Positions 48,446 through 57,480 of a DNA stretch of 59,827 nucleotides are shown here, piece after piece. The notes below the pieces were generated by a model. The model was not told the DNA's origin, searched no databases, and saw nothing but the letters and a program-made list of their open reading frames with translations. A program made the translations under genes and the position numbers. The stretch lies in contig JAGCUY010000176.1 in assembly GCA_017962605.1 (NCBI GenBank), forward strand, positions 1 through 59,827, read 5' to 3'. Positions within the stretch are counted from its first letter, which is position 1. Each line of letters begins with the position of its first letter. Origin of the DNA: Kiritimatiellia bacterium (lineage in GTDB: Bacteria; Verrucomicrobiota; Kiritimatiellia; RFP12; JAAYLN01).

Positions 48446-49591
48446 TCCGATCCGGCCGCATCGCTCCTTGAATCTGGCGAGCGCTTCGACAATCCAGGTG
48501 CCGCTGCCGCCTTCCTCAAAATGCCCTGTGATTTCGCCGTGGTTCGTTTGCATGAAAAGCCGTGCCTCGTTCGGAACTCCCGCCCTTACGAGGCGATCAA
48601 CGAGGTCCGTAAAGTCCGCCACTGGGATGATGCCGTCGGAAGAGTTCCTGCGCGACTTTGGATCTGTGCAGGCGTAGGCGAGAATCGCCGGGCAGGACTC
48701 TGAATTCACGAGATGCACCGGCATCCATTTGCGGATGGCCGCCGCCGCCTTCCTCCGGCCCATTCGCGTCAAATCCTCGCCCACCAGCCAGGAAAGAAGC
48801 CTCTTCATCCGCCGCAACGACGGTATAAACCAGGCCGCCGGGGAAAAAACGACGCGGAAGAGCCGTCCCTTGGTGAGGTCTGACGGTCCCACGATGGAGA
48901 CCACGCACCTGACGCGCAGGTCATGGCGGAGCGCGACATCGGGAATCCTTGCGCCGTCCTGGTCCCATGCGTAGCACATCGCAAGGTGTCCGCCCGCCGA
49001 TTCCCCTCCGATGACGATCCTGTCTGCGGGCAGTCCGAGCCTTGGGAGTTCGGCCTTGAGGTAGGTGACCATGTCGTCGATGTCCGCGAGCATTCCGGCA
49101 AAAGTCGCACCTTCGCGCGGCGAGGCGTCCGGATGCGCGAAGATGTCATTCTGAAGCTGGTAGTCCATGGAGATGGTGAAATAGCCCGTGGCGGCAATGC
49201 GCCGGAGGAGTTCGTGGCTGGAGACATCCTTGTCAAATGGTTGTGACCAGCTCCCGCCGTGCAGGTACACGAACGTCGGCATTTCCGCGCGCGCCTCGGC
49301 GGAGGCGAAGAGCTCCTTGTCGAAGCGGAGGTCGAAGAACGTGCCGGAACGGTGCCGGCCGTATCCGCTCCCTGTGTATCCCTCACCTTCGTCTGGCGCG
49401 TCGCCGCGCGTTGAATAGGAGAGGTCGCGGTAGAAACAGATGTTTTTCCCGAGCGCGGACTCGGTCACGCCGCAGGGGAGCGACAGTTGGGCGGCAAGAT
49501 CAGTTGGACAGGGCGCTGGCGGCGCCGCGGCGGCTTTTACCGCCGCGACGGCAAGGGCGGTGAGCATAAGAATGCGAGAGCCAATTCCCAT
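48434..49591 (-). CDS. Secreted alpha/beta hydrolase (esterase/lipase, BD-FAE-like)
   Basis: The 385-aa protein has an N-terminal signal peptide (IGSRILMLTALAVAAVKAAA) and a serine-hydrolase fold. The oxyanion-hole motif is VYLHGGSWSQ (about residues 108-117) and the nucleophile is Ser198 in IGGESAGGHLA. The aspartate is probably in IIPVADFTDLVDRL and the histidine in QTNHGEITGH. This resembles carbohydrate or feruloyl/acetyl esterases of the BD-FAE group. It starts 3 nt after the stop of the broken acetylxylan esterase, last in the operon. De-esterification of hemicellulose is the likely role. Confidence 0.82.
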   Translation of the reverse strand: MGIGSRILMLTALAVAAVKAAAAPPAPCPTDLAAQLSLPCGVTESALGKNICFYRDLSYSTRGDAPDEGEGYTGSGYGRHRSGTFFDLRFDKELFASAEARAEMPTFVYLHGGSWSQPFDKDVSSHELLRRIAATGYFTISMDYQLQNDIFAHPDASPREGATFAGMLADIDDMVTYLKAELPRLGLPADRIVIGGESAGGHLAMCYAWDQDGARIPDVALRHDLRVRCVVSIVGPSDLTKGRLFRVVFSPAAWFIPSLRRMKRLLSWLVGEDLTRMGRRKAAAAIRKWMPVHLVNSESCPAILAYACTDPKSRRNSSDGIIPVADFTDLVDRLVRAGVPNEARLFMQTNHGEITGHFEEGGSGTWIVEALARFKERCGRIGVRP

Positions 49592-49594
49592 TGC

Positions 49595-51060
49595 CTATTG
49601 CATGAAGAACAGGGTTCCGTGCCAGTCGTTGTAGGTTACGAAGATGTGACCGTTGTTGACGATGCCCGTGCCATCGGACGCCGTGAAATCCCGCGAGACG
49701 TTGCTCGAGTCCTTCAGCGGCAATGCGCCCTCGCCAAGGTGCCAGACACCCGCGTAGTTCTCGTCCCAGACGCTCTCCAGCGCGTTCCAGAAAGCGGCGA
49801 TGCCGCGCGGCGGGCAGGTGTAGTCGCCGAGGCCCGCCCGTGAGATGGTGACGCGGCAGTTCGCCGGAATGCGCTTTGCGAGAAACGCGCACTCGTAGTA
49901 GCCGAGCGACTCGGTCCAGGGGACATACCAGTTGTTGGTGGGGAACTTGCCTTCAAGACGCGCCTTGTCGGAAAACCAGTCGCAGCCCCAGGGGATGTCC
50001 GCCCAGGCGTCGGTGACGCCCTCGCCGCATGCCGCCGCCCAGATTGTCTGCATGCCGCCTTGGCTGCCGCCGCTCGCGATCAGGTCCTTGCCGTTCCACC
50101 CTTCCAGCGTCTTGAGATACTGCAGTGCGCGCTTGACACGCAGGAACATGCCGTTGAAGTAGGCGACTTCCGGATCCTCGTTCTGCTTCGCATTGAAGGC
50201 GTAGGTGGCGCCGTGCGAGCTGATCTCCCACTTCAGCGCCTTCCAGTCGGCCTCCGTGGCGCCAAACTCGCGCAGCTTCATCCCGTGGGCGTTGATGTTC
50301 AGGACGATTTCATTGTCCCGCGCCGCCGATGGCGGCCCCTGCATGGACACACCGTAGCCAGCCGTCTCAAGTCGGGCGGGGAAGCGCTTTCCTTCGTCGA
50401 CGGCCTTGGGAACGGTTAGGTAGCCCGTGACGGGGCGGAGTCCGGCGCAGTCGATGCGCACGGCCCAGCGGCGCGTCGTGTCGGGACGCGGGCTCTCGAT
50501 TTCAACGAGGTCGGCCTTGACCGGCACCAGGTCGAGGCGCTTGAATTGCCTATCCCAGAACTCGTCGAAGTCGGCTGGCTTTTCAGGAAGTGTCCTGATT
50601 TGATCGATGTCCACGCCCGCCCCGCCGTCGAAAAAGACCTTCTTGTTGGACTTCTCGTATTTGTTCATCGCCTTGCGGCCTTCGGGCGTGGTGGCGTCGC
50701 CGACAAAGGTCTTCTCGAAGCGCTCTCCGTCCGGACCGAGGACGTAAACCTCCAGGCGGACAAATCCCGGCTGGTCGAGGCTTGTCCTGTAAACGAACGG
50801 CTTTTCGGTGAATGTCGGAGTTCCTTGTCGGACTTCCCGCCCTCGTCAGAGTAACGCCACTCCAGCTGGTAGGTGTCGGGCGGGATTGGGCCGTCGAGGT
50901 CCATGGGCGTCACCGTGAAGACGATTTCCTCGCCGGCGTGGTAGGAGACAGGGTCTTTGTCCGTGACGCCCCGAAGCCAGGCGTTGTCCAAGACCCCTGC
51001 CGTGGCAGACGAAATGGAAAAAGCAAGGAAAATCGCGGTGATGAACTTTGGTTTTGGCAT
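49595..51060 (-). pseudogene. Acetylxylan esterase, frameshifted and fused to a LamG-type tail
   Basis: The gene starts at the ATG at 51060 (MPKPKFITAIFLAFSISSAT, signal peptide). The first 80 or so codons are in one frame and the rest in another; a one-base deletion near 50815-50825 breaks it. The hydrolase part has the nucleophile motif IASGGSQGGMQT and the aspartate motif AGLGDYTCPPRG. It stops before the catalytic histidine and continues as VWDENYAGVWHLGEGALPLK, a DUF2341/LamG linker, then NDWHGTLFFMQ-stop. So the 3' end is a graft, and even with the frame repaired the triad would be incomplete. Upstream DNA around the start consists of short repeats. Confidence 0.75.
49606..49664 (-). 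repeat. C-terminal tail cassette, copy B
   Basis: Identical over 59 nt to 40352-40410. Upstream of the block the two genes have nothing in common, so this is a moved or converted segment rather than a paralogous gene end. Confidence 0.9.
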
Positions 51061-51087
51061 TGGCAACACTTTCACATTGGCAACAAT

Positions 51088-53169
51088 TTAATAAGCTGCC
51101 GGATTCAAGACCTTCACGAGCGAGAGGTTCTTGAACCGGAGTTCGTCGGTGGGAACGCCGGACTTGAAGTGCAGGGCCACCAAATCGGTCACGGCGGGGT
51201 CGAAGTCGAGGACAAGTTCCGCCTGGTAGCGGCGCCACTGCCCGTCGGCCGGAAGGGTGAACGGCGCCGTGAAATTCTTCTCGTTGGAGAGGACGACGGC
51301 GTTGAGCGGAACAGGTTCGCAGGCCTTTGCCGCGGCGTCGAATGTGAGCCGGTATGTGCCGGGACCATGCTGCAGGAATTGCTCGGTGATGACGTTGAGC
51401 ATGCCGGCGCCCTTTTCGCTCTGGATGAGGCGGTAGATGCGCGCGCCTTTCTCATTGGTCTCCATCGCCTCCAGCTTCGCCATCCACGATGGGCAGCGCT
51501 GCCAGACGCTGCGCGTGGCGGGCCGGTCTTCAAGCAGGTTCTCGTCGGGCGGCGGGGGCGGGAGCCTCTGTTCGCCGGATTGTGGGTTCGCCACCCTCCA
51601 GTCGCGCAGGAGCGCGTTGCCGACGTATGCCTTCCACGTGCAAACCCAGTTTACCTCGCGCCGGTCCGGTTGCACGGGAACCGCCGGCGGGAGGCTGTCG
51701 TTCGTGACGGTGATTGACGCAAGCTTGCCGTTTCTCACCGTTTCGGGGGCGAAGCCGCTTGCCCTTTTCCCTCCAATCCAGAGGTTCGTTATGGACAGCG
51801 TGTAGTTGTCCGTGATAAGCCACTTTGCCGGATCGTCATAGATTGTGATCGCGATGCCGTCGGTTTTGCCGATTTTGCGCCAATGGGTCTCGCCGGTGCT
51901 GTAGGGGATGGAAAGGTTCTCGAAGGCGAAAGTCTTGGGAAGCGTCCCCATGTTGCCGCCTACGAAGAAACGCGAGAAGAGGAGGCAATCGATGGCGCAG
52001 AGGTTGCGGATTTTGAACGACTGAATGCGTGGCGTGAGGTCCTGCGGCCCGCGCTCCCACTCCGCCTCCGTGACGTCCAGCTCCTTCCACTTCACGCGGC
52101 GGCGCAGGACGCCGTTGTAGGTGTTCTTCACAAGCCCCTCGTCGGCGCGGAAGACATTAATGTCCTCCATGAGGACGTTCTCGTTGGCGTGCTGCGGGAA
52201 GATGGCGTTGCAGGACGTGCCAATGGCGACATCGCGGTAGGTGGCGTTCTTCACGCTGCTGATGACAAGCCCGTTGTCGCCTACATAGAGCCACGCGCCC
52301 TCGACGCGTAGCCCTTCGCTGCCGCTGGTGATGCCGTCGGTGCACATCATGGAGGAGAGCGCCTTGATATTGCGGAAGGTGACGCGCGGAGCCCAGCTGC
52401 CGAAGTTGAAGGTGCGGGCATCGACGATCTTGATGTCCTCCACCACTGCGTCTGCGGCGGAGACGTTCACCGCGACGCGCTTGGTGTTGTTCAGCTGATT
52501 GAAGCGGAAGATGTCGGAGAAGGGATCAAGGACCATGCCGCGCCCGTGGACGAAGGCGCCGGGGGTTTTTATGAGGAGGCGCGAGTTCAGCACGGCGCCG
52601 GGGGCGATGTAAACTTCGCGGATAGGCGGTTCGACCACGATCACGCCCTCTTCAGTCGGCGGGTCGAGCCAGCCATCTACGTAGAGGACGCCTGGGTCGT
52701 CCTTGGCGGGGATTTTGGCCGGGTCTTCCGGGGTGTCGGCGAAGACGGAGAGGATTGTCTTGTCGAAGTCGTTGAGGCGGATGCCGAAGTTCGTCGGCTT
52801 TTCCAGCAAGACCGATATAACGCCGTCCTTGAAGCTGTGGCGCAACCCCAGCCGCGTCGGGAAGACCGAATATGAGCGCACGTCCTCGCAGACGGCGATA
52901 TCAACGCGCACCGGCTCGCCGGAGAACGCGAATTCGCAGAAGCGGCGGTTTACGTCGCCGCCGCGCGTCCGGTCTTGGAGGGCTGACTTCTCGCAGTGGT
53001 TGTAAACGGGGATTTCGCGCGTGTCGCCGCCGCGCTGCGAGACCGTCACGCGGTAGGCGTAGTCGCGCTCGATCTGCGGTGGGTATTCGGGGTAGATGAC
53101 AAGGCTCGACTCCGCCGAGGCGGCGGCGAAAAGGGCGAGTATGGTCGCTGTGGCGGTGGTGGTTTTCAT
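51088..53169 (-). CDS. Secreted right-handed beta-helix polysaccharidase (GH28/GH49-like)
   Basis: The 693-aa protein has a short signal peptide (MKTTTATATILALFAAASAE), an N-terminal beta-sandwich (to about residue 165) and a parallel beta-helix (about 170-520). The helix shows GRGMVLDPFSDIFRFNQLNN, FNFGSWAPRVTFRNIKALSS and CTDGITSGSEGLRVEGAW. A lectin-like C-terminal domain follows (about 560-690). Aspartates in the TDGIT and GDNGLV turns fit GH28/GH49-type active sites, but the family is not certain. Its ATG overlaps the stop of the preceding beta-helix gene (ATGA). Pectin, dextran-like or sulfated glycans are conceivable substrates. Confidence 0.7.
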   Translation of the reverse strand: MKTTTATATILALFAAASAESSLVIYPEYPPQIERDYAYRVTVSQRGGDTREIPVYNHCEKSALQDRTRGGDVNRRFCEFAFSGEPVRVDIAVCEDVRSYSVFPTRLGLRHSFKDGVISVLLEKPTNFGIRLNDFDKTILSVFADTPEDPAKIPAKDDPGVLYVDGWLDPPTEEGVIVVEPPIREVYIAPGAVLNSRLLIKTPGAFVHGRGMVLDPFSDIFRFNQLNNTKRVAVNVSAADAVVEDIKIVDARTFNFGSWAPRVTFRNIKALSSMMCTDGITSGSEGLRVEGAWLYVGDNGLVISSVKNATYRDVAIGTSCNAIFPQHANENVLMEDINVFRADEGLVKNTYNGVLRRRVKWKELDVTEAEWERGPQDLTPRIQSFKIRNLCAIDCLLFSRFFVGGNMGTLPKTFAFENLSIPYSTGETHWRKIGKTDGIAITIYDDPAKWLITDNYTLSITNLWIGGKRASGFAPETVRNGKLASITVTNDSLPPAVPVQPDRREVNWVCTWKAYVGNALLRDWRVANPQSGEQRLPPPPPDENLLEDRPATRSVWQRCPSWMAKLEAMETNEKGARIYRLIQSEKGAGMLNVITEQFLQHGPGTYRLTFDAAAKACEPVPLNAVVLSNEKNFTAPFTLPADGQWRRYQAELVLDFDPAVTDLVALHFKSGVPTDELRFKNLSLVKVLNPAAY

Positions 53170-54176
53170 GGTTGCGCTTCTTTCCTGTTTTCTATGTTTC
53201 TTGGGCTCTGCTTTTCCTTTCCGGCGTCTGGCAGTAGTTCGTAGGGCGTGTGTCCGTCGAACTCCACCCTATTGTCGCGGAAGACGATGTTGTCGCCGTT
53301 TTCCGCGTAGAGCGTCTGGCCGCGTGGGTTGATGAAGACATTGCCCTCAATAATTATATCGGAAATGATGTCGCGGCATGCCGGAATGACATCGGCCGCC
53401 GGCCCCCTTGCCAGGCGCTCTTCGACTTCGGCTTTCAACTGGGCGTCGCGGGTTGGAACGACGTTCTTCTCCGGCCAGCCCTTTGAGGACGGGATGCGGA
53501 CGCCGCAGTAGATCTGGGCGCTGACGCCGTTCACGAGGTTGCGGGCCGCGCAGTTCTCAAAGGTGCAGCCCCGGACGACGACGTTTGTGCAGCCCGTTCC
53601 CTCGCACCAGACGTTGTCGGCCTCGTCGATGTGCTTGTCCACGCAAACGCCCAGAAAGCCCAGCGGGGCAACGCCCCAGTCCCAGTCCATCGTCAGGTTC
53701 TCGACTCGGACGCGGCGGCAACGGTTGAGGAAGAGGTTCACGCCTTCCCCGACGGGGCCGCCGTCCTTGGCGTCCCAGTCCTTCGGGTGCTTGCGCCAGA
53801 AGACCAGCAGGGCGCCCTTGCCGTCGAGCGTGAGGTCCTCGCAGCCGTCAAGGACAATTCCGTCAGAGCCGTGGCAGCGGTAGGTTCCGGGGGTGAGTTC
53901 CAGACGGCTTGCGCCGTCGCGGCGGCAAGCCTCGATGGCGCGGTTGATTGCGGCGGCGTTGTCCTCATTCGTGGTTGAGAAGCCAAAGTCCTCGGCGCGG
54001 ATAATCCCGCCATGCGGGCGCGGCTGCTCGACCTCGAAATCCGCGCAGCCGACATTCGCGCCAGAGGCCAGGCCAACGGCAAGGGCGTGTGTGGCGAGCA
54101 GGGACAGAAGGATGCGACACGCGACGCGCGACACGCAACATGCGACAGACCATGCGCGACATTCGACAATCGACAT
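53166..54176 (-). CDS. Secreted right-handed beta-helix (pectate-lyase-like) protein
   Basis: The 336-aa protein has a beta-helix core with repeated strand turns (GTYRCHGSDGIVLDGCEDLT, NLFLNRCRRVRVENLTMDWD, TNVVVRGCTFENCAARNLVN, ISDIIIEGNVFINPRGQTLY). The opening motif ARxFGxSTTxEDNAAAINRAIEAC is the pectate-lyase-3/GH28 superfamily entry. Catalytic residues are not certain. The signal peptide (MSIVECRAWSVACCVSRVAC) is encoded by GCGACAC-type heptamer repeats. I take the ATG at 54176, with AAAAGG 5 nt upstream. It overlaps the next gene by 4 nt and follows the SSS symporter by 18 nt. Confidence 0.72.
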   Translation of the reverse strand: MSIVECRAWSVACCVSRVACRILLSLLATHALAVGLASGANVGCADFEVEQPRPHGGIIRAEDFGFSTTNEDNAAAINRAIEACRRDGASRLELTPGTYRCHGSDGIVLDGCEDLTLDGKGALLVFWRKHPKDWDAKDGGPVGEGVNLFLNRCRRVRVENLTMDWDWGVAPLGFLGVCVDKHIDEADNVWCEGTGCTNVVVRGCTFENCAARNLVNGVSAQIYCGVRIPSSKGWPEKNVVPTRDAQLKAEVEERLARGPAADVIPACRDIISDIIIEGNVFINPRGQTLYAENGDNIVFRDNRVEFDGHTPYELLPDAGKEKQSPRNIENRKEAQP

Positions 54177-54194
54177 CCTCACCTTTTCACCCCT

Positions 54195-56531
54195 TCACCT
54201 TTTCAACTTTTCAACCTGGGTTTCACCTTCCGGTGAAACCATCCCGTTGTCGCGGTCATCGCGGACGCGCGTTTCAAGATCGCGGAAGAGACGCCGGATA
54301 TCTCGTGTTGTGCCCCATGTGAACCAGATGGTCGTGACGATGCCGAAGACTAGCGGAACAACCAGAGCCGTGACGAAGGTCTTGACCACCCAGGCATGGA
54401 TTGACCAGTGGAAGACCTTGGCGCAGATCGCCACGAGGACGAAGGTGCCGAGGAACCCGTAGACGATGTTGTAGCCGAAGACCGCCCACGCCAAAACCCG
54501 ATCTTCTCGCGTGTATTCGGCATTGATGCCCACGAGGTGGTCGAGGAGGCGACGGAAGAAGCCGCCCGTGCGCGTGGTCGCGGTGGTTCGTCCTGCCGCG
54601 AGGGCGAGCGGAGAGGCCGCCGCACTCGTGGAATCCGCCCACTGGCCGCGATGCAGCATCTTTTCGAGATTAAAAGGCTTTCTGCAGGTGATTAGTGAGA
54701 CGATTATGTAGAGGCTCGTGGCAAATAGCGTGGCGATAAAGCTCAACTCCACCGAGTTCACGGGGAACTTGACGGCCCATTCGGCGTCGGTCACGGCCCA
54801 GCGGATCCAGGGGTCGAATGGCGCGGAGGCGACTTCGAGGAAGTGGCGGACGCCTGCCTCCAGGCCGTGCGCCGTCAGCCAGGGCAGGACGGTGTCGGCC
54901 CAGCCGCGCTGGATGAGGATGCCGCACAGCGAGAGTGTCGCGGCGGAGATCAGTGAGGCGTAGGCGCCGGCCGTGGTGCCGCGACGCCAGTAGAGGCCGA
55001 GCGTCACGATGGCCCCTGCGCCGGTGAACCACATCGAGCAGCCGATGGTGATGAACATCCTGATGTAGTCTAGCTGCGAGAAAATGCAGGAGCCTATCCA
55101 GAAGCATGCGCCGATGACCAGCACCACGGACTTGAACATCGCCAGGTGGAGGCGCGGCGACGGCGCCTTCTTGAAGAACGGCAGGATGAAGTCCTGCGTC
55201 CAGCACATCGAAATGTCGAAGATGCGCGTGTCGTCGGTGGAGACGACCAGAAGTATGCAGAGCATCAGCAGGAGGGCCGTGAGCCACTTCGGGAAGATGT
55301 TGCGGACGGCCACCGGCATCATTTGCTGCATGTAGGTCGTGCGGTAGCCCTGGTAGAGCTTGTTGGCGGCGGCTTCGTCGTCCATGTTCGCCAGAAGTGT
55401 CTCGCGGACGGCGTCCAGGGTTGGCGTGTCGAGATTCTGGGCACGGGAGAGCGGCGGATCGACGCCTATCTCGTGCACCTGCGCCGGAACGGCCGCCGCC
55501 GCCGCGCCGACTGCTGCGGCTACTTTCTCGTCCTGGACGAGTTCCTCGGCCACGCGCACCGAGAGCTCCTGGCGGATTTCATGCGCCTTGTCGGCGTAGT
55601 TGCGGTGGTTCATCGTGGCGATGATGCCGATTACTATGAAGAAGGGCAGCAGCCACGCCATGCCCGCGCCGAACGAGGATAGCAGGCTGGACATCTTCCC
55701 CTCGTGCGCCGACTTCGCCACGGTGCCGTAGCCGTTGCCGACCCACTCGCCGCCCATGATCCGCCGGTAGAAGGCCACCACGAGGGCGAAGAGGTTGAAG
55801 TCCCGGAGTTGCGAGATGTCGTATGGGTTCAGGAAGCTCTCGCCGGGAACGCGGTCCGTCATCACGGGGGCGATTTCGTCCCACCATGAGAAGCTGCACA
55901 GCACATAGACGATCAGCACCACGAAGAGCGGGTAGGAGACAAGCCCCTGGGCGGCGTCGGTGACGAGGAGGGAGATGCGGCCGCCGGCCATGATCATCAG
56001 GATCGCCAGCGCGATGCATGCCGACAGCAGGACGGGGAAGGTCCTGAACTGCTCGCCGAAAATCGTGAACCGGTGCGGTATGCCGAGGAGGTAGATGAAG
56101 AATCGCACGGCGACGGCCGGCCCAATGCAGTTGCCTAGCATGTCGGCGCTGCCGCGCAGCACCGCCGCGAGACGGCGCAGCCCCTTGCTGTAGCGCATCT
56201 CGAAGAACTGCCCCGCGCTCATGGCGCGCGTCTCCCTGAAGCGGTAGGTGATCCAGCCATAGAGGGCTAGCATGATGCCAAGTGGCGTCAGCAGCGCGTT
56301 CCAGAACTCGAAGGCGAAGCCGTTGTTGTAGTGGACTTCGGCGCTCGCGATGAGGATTGTCACGGCCAGGTTCCCCATCATGCTGCCGGAGATGAGGACG
56401 TAGCGACCGGCGCAGCGTCCGGCGACCAGGAAGTCGGAGACGCTCCGCACATAGCGGCGGCAGTGGACCGCCAGCGTGCAGACGGCCAGGACGGGAATTG
56501 CGACGATTAGCCAGTGGTACCAGGAGAACAT
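54195..56531 (-). CDS. Sodium:solute symporter family (SSS) transporter
   Basis: The 778-aa polytopic protein has the SSS core: SVSDFLVAGRCAGRYVLISG in the early helices and the loop RAMSAGQFFEMRYSKGLRRL. It is longer than the usual 500-600 residues because of a soluble insert at about 330-400 (KAHEIRQELSVRVAEELVQD...) and a C-terminal stretch with two further membrane segments. These symporters import sugars, sialic acids or uronates with Na+; the substrate is inferred from the operon to be a glycan breakdown product. The gene lies 5 nt after the GH16 gene and is co-transcribed. Confidence 0.87.
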   Translation of the reverse strand: MFSWYHWLIVAIPVLAVCTLAVHCRRYVRSVSDFLVAGRCAGRYVLISGSMMGNLAVTILIASAEVHYNNGFAFEFWNALLTPLGIMLALYGWITYRFRETRAMSAGQFFEMRYSKGLRRLAAVLRGSADMLGNCIGPAVAVRFFIYLLGIPHRFTIFGEQFRTFPVLLSACIALAILMIMAGGRISLLVTDAAQGLVSYPLFVVLIVYVLCSFSWWDEIAPVMTDRVPGESFLNPYDISQLRDFNLFALVVAFYRRIMGGEWVGNGYGTVAKSAHEGKMSSLLSSFGAGMAWLLPFFIVIGIIATMNHRNYADKAHEIRQELSVRVAEELVQDEKVAAAVGAAAAAVPAQVHEIGVDPPLSRAQNLDTPTLDAVRETLLANMDDEAAANKLYQGYRTTYMQQMMPVAVRNIFPKWLTALLLMLCILLVVSTDDTRIFDISMCWTQDFILPFFKKAPSPRLHLAMFKSVVLVIGACFWIGSCIFSQLDYIRMFITIGCSMWFTGAGAIVTLGLYWRRGTTAGAYASLISAATLSLCGILIQRGWADTVLPWLTAHGLEAGVRHFLEVASAPFDPWIRWAVTDAEWAVKFPVNSVELSFIATLFATSLYIIVSLITCRKPFNLEKMLHRGQWADSTSAAASPLALAAGRTTATTRTGGFFRRLLDHLVGINAEYTREDRVLAWAVFGYNIVYGFLGTFVLVAICAKVFHWSIHAWVVKTFVTALVVPLVFGIVTTIWFTWGTTRDIRRLFRDLETRVRDDRDNGMVSPEGETQVEKLKR

Positions 56532-56536
56532 GGCTG

Positions 56537-57460
56537 CTATTCCTCCGGATCGAAGACGCGGACGTAATCGACGAGGAAGTCGTCGCCGGCGGCGAGGGCC
56601 GCCTCAAGCCCGGGCGCGGCGGGGCCGGTCATCATGTTCTGCCGGAAGTCCTTGGCCTCGGCGGAGATCAGGATGAACTCCGGAACGTGTGAGACGGCCT
56701 CGCCGGGGCCGCTGCCGGCCTTGTCGCCGTGTTGCGCGCCGTCGATGTAGAAGGTGTAGCCGTCCGGCTCCCAGAGCATCCCGAAGGTGTGGAAGATGGT
56801 CTTGTCGAGGTGGACGGCACCGACCTTGTTCCATTCGTGTCCAGACATCCCCGCCGGCTGCGGCGGCACGGTGAAGCAGAGGTGGTCCGCGCCGTAGCCG
56901 TTCGCGTGGAAGGCGTGCGGGATGATCTGGCCGGGGCGGAACGACTCCATGATGTCATGTTCGACGCCGGCGTGGGCGGGGTCGAGCGAACAGCCCTGCG
57001 TCGGCGACTGCATCCAGAAGGCCGTCCACCAGTCGGGCATCTGTTGGAGACGGCAGCGGCATTCGTAGTAGCCATAGCGGTGGACGAACTTCGCCGGCTG
57101 CCGCTTCGGGAGGGGCCAGAATTCCTTGCGGCCCTCGACGTGCGGCGTGTCCCATACCATTTCGCCCGTCTGGAGCTGGGGCGTGACGAACTGGCCGTCG
57201 GGGCGCTTCGTCAGCTTCAGGCGGCAGAGCGAGTCGCGCACCTCTACGGCGCCGTCTTCGGGCGTCGCGAACCAGTGGGCGCGGCGACCCCAGAAACAGG
57301 TGCGGTAGCCCCATTTCGTGTCGTCGAGGCGGTCGCCGTCGAACTCGTCGTGCCAGACGAGCCGCCAGCGGCCAGGGGGAAGAAGGCTTGGCGCATGGCC
57401 GGAGACGGGGGTCGCTTCAATGCAGGAGGTCTTTTCAGTTGTTTTCATGTCGAATGCCAT
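56537..57460 (-). CDS. GH16-type glycosidase, no clear signal peptide
   Basis: The 307-aa protein has the GH16 catalytic motif AGVEHDIMESF (nucleophile Glu167, Asp169, acid/base Glu172), with Val-Glu-His-Asp in place of the usual Glu-[Ile/Leu]-Asp start. The domain opens WRLVWHDEFDGDRL, and WWTAFWMQSPTQGCS lines the cleft. No hydrophobic N-terminal segment is seen from the ATG at 57460 or from 57448, so it may be cytoplasmic or exported another way. Beta-agarase, porphyranase or laminarinase-type activity is possible. It follows the broken DUF2341::GH16 gene by 20 nt and precedes the symporter. Confidence 0.85.
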   Translation of the reverse strand: MAFDMKTTEKTSCIEATPVSGHAPSLLPPGRWRLVWHDEFDGDRLDDTKWGYRTCFWGRRAHWFATPEDGAVEVRDSLCRLKLTKRPDGQFVTPQLQTGEMVWDTPHVEGRKEFWPLPKRQPAKFVHRYGYYECRCRLQQMPDWWTAFWMQSPTQGCSLDPAHAGVEHDIMESFRPGQIIPHAFHANGYGADHLCFTVPPQPAGMSGHEWNKVGAVHLDKTIFHTFGMLWEPDGYTFYIDGAQHGDKAGSGPGEAVSHVPEFILISAEAKDFRQNMMTGPAAPGLEAALAAGDDFLVDYVRVFDPEE

Positions 57461-57480
57461 TTCGAGACTGTATGCGGTAA

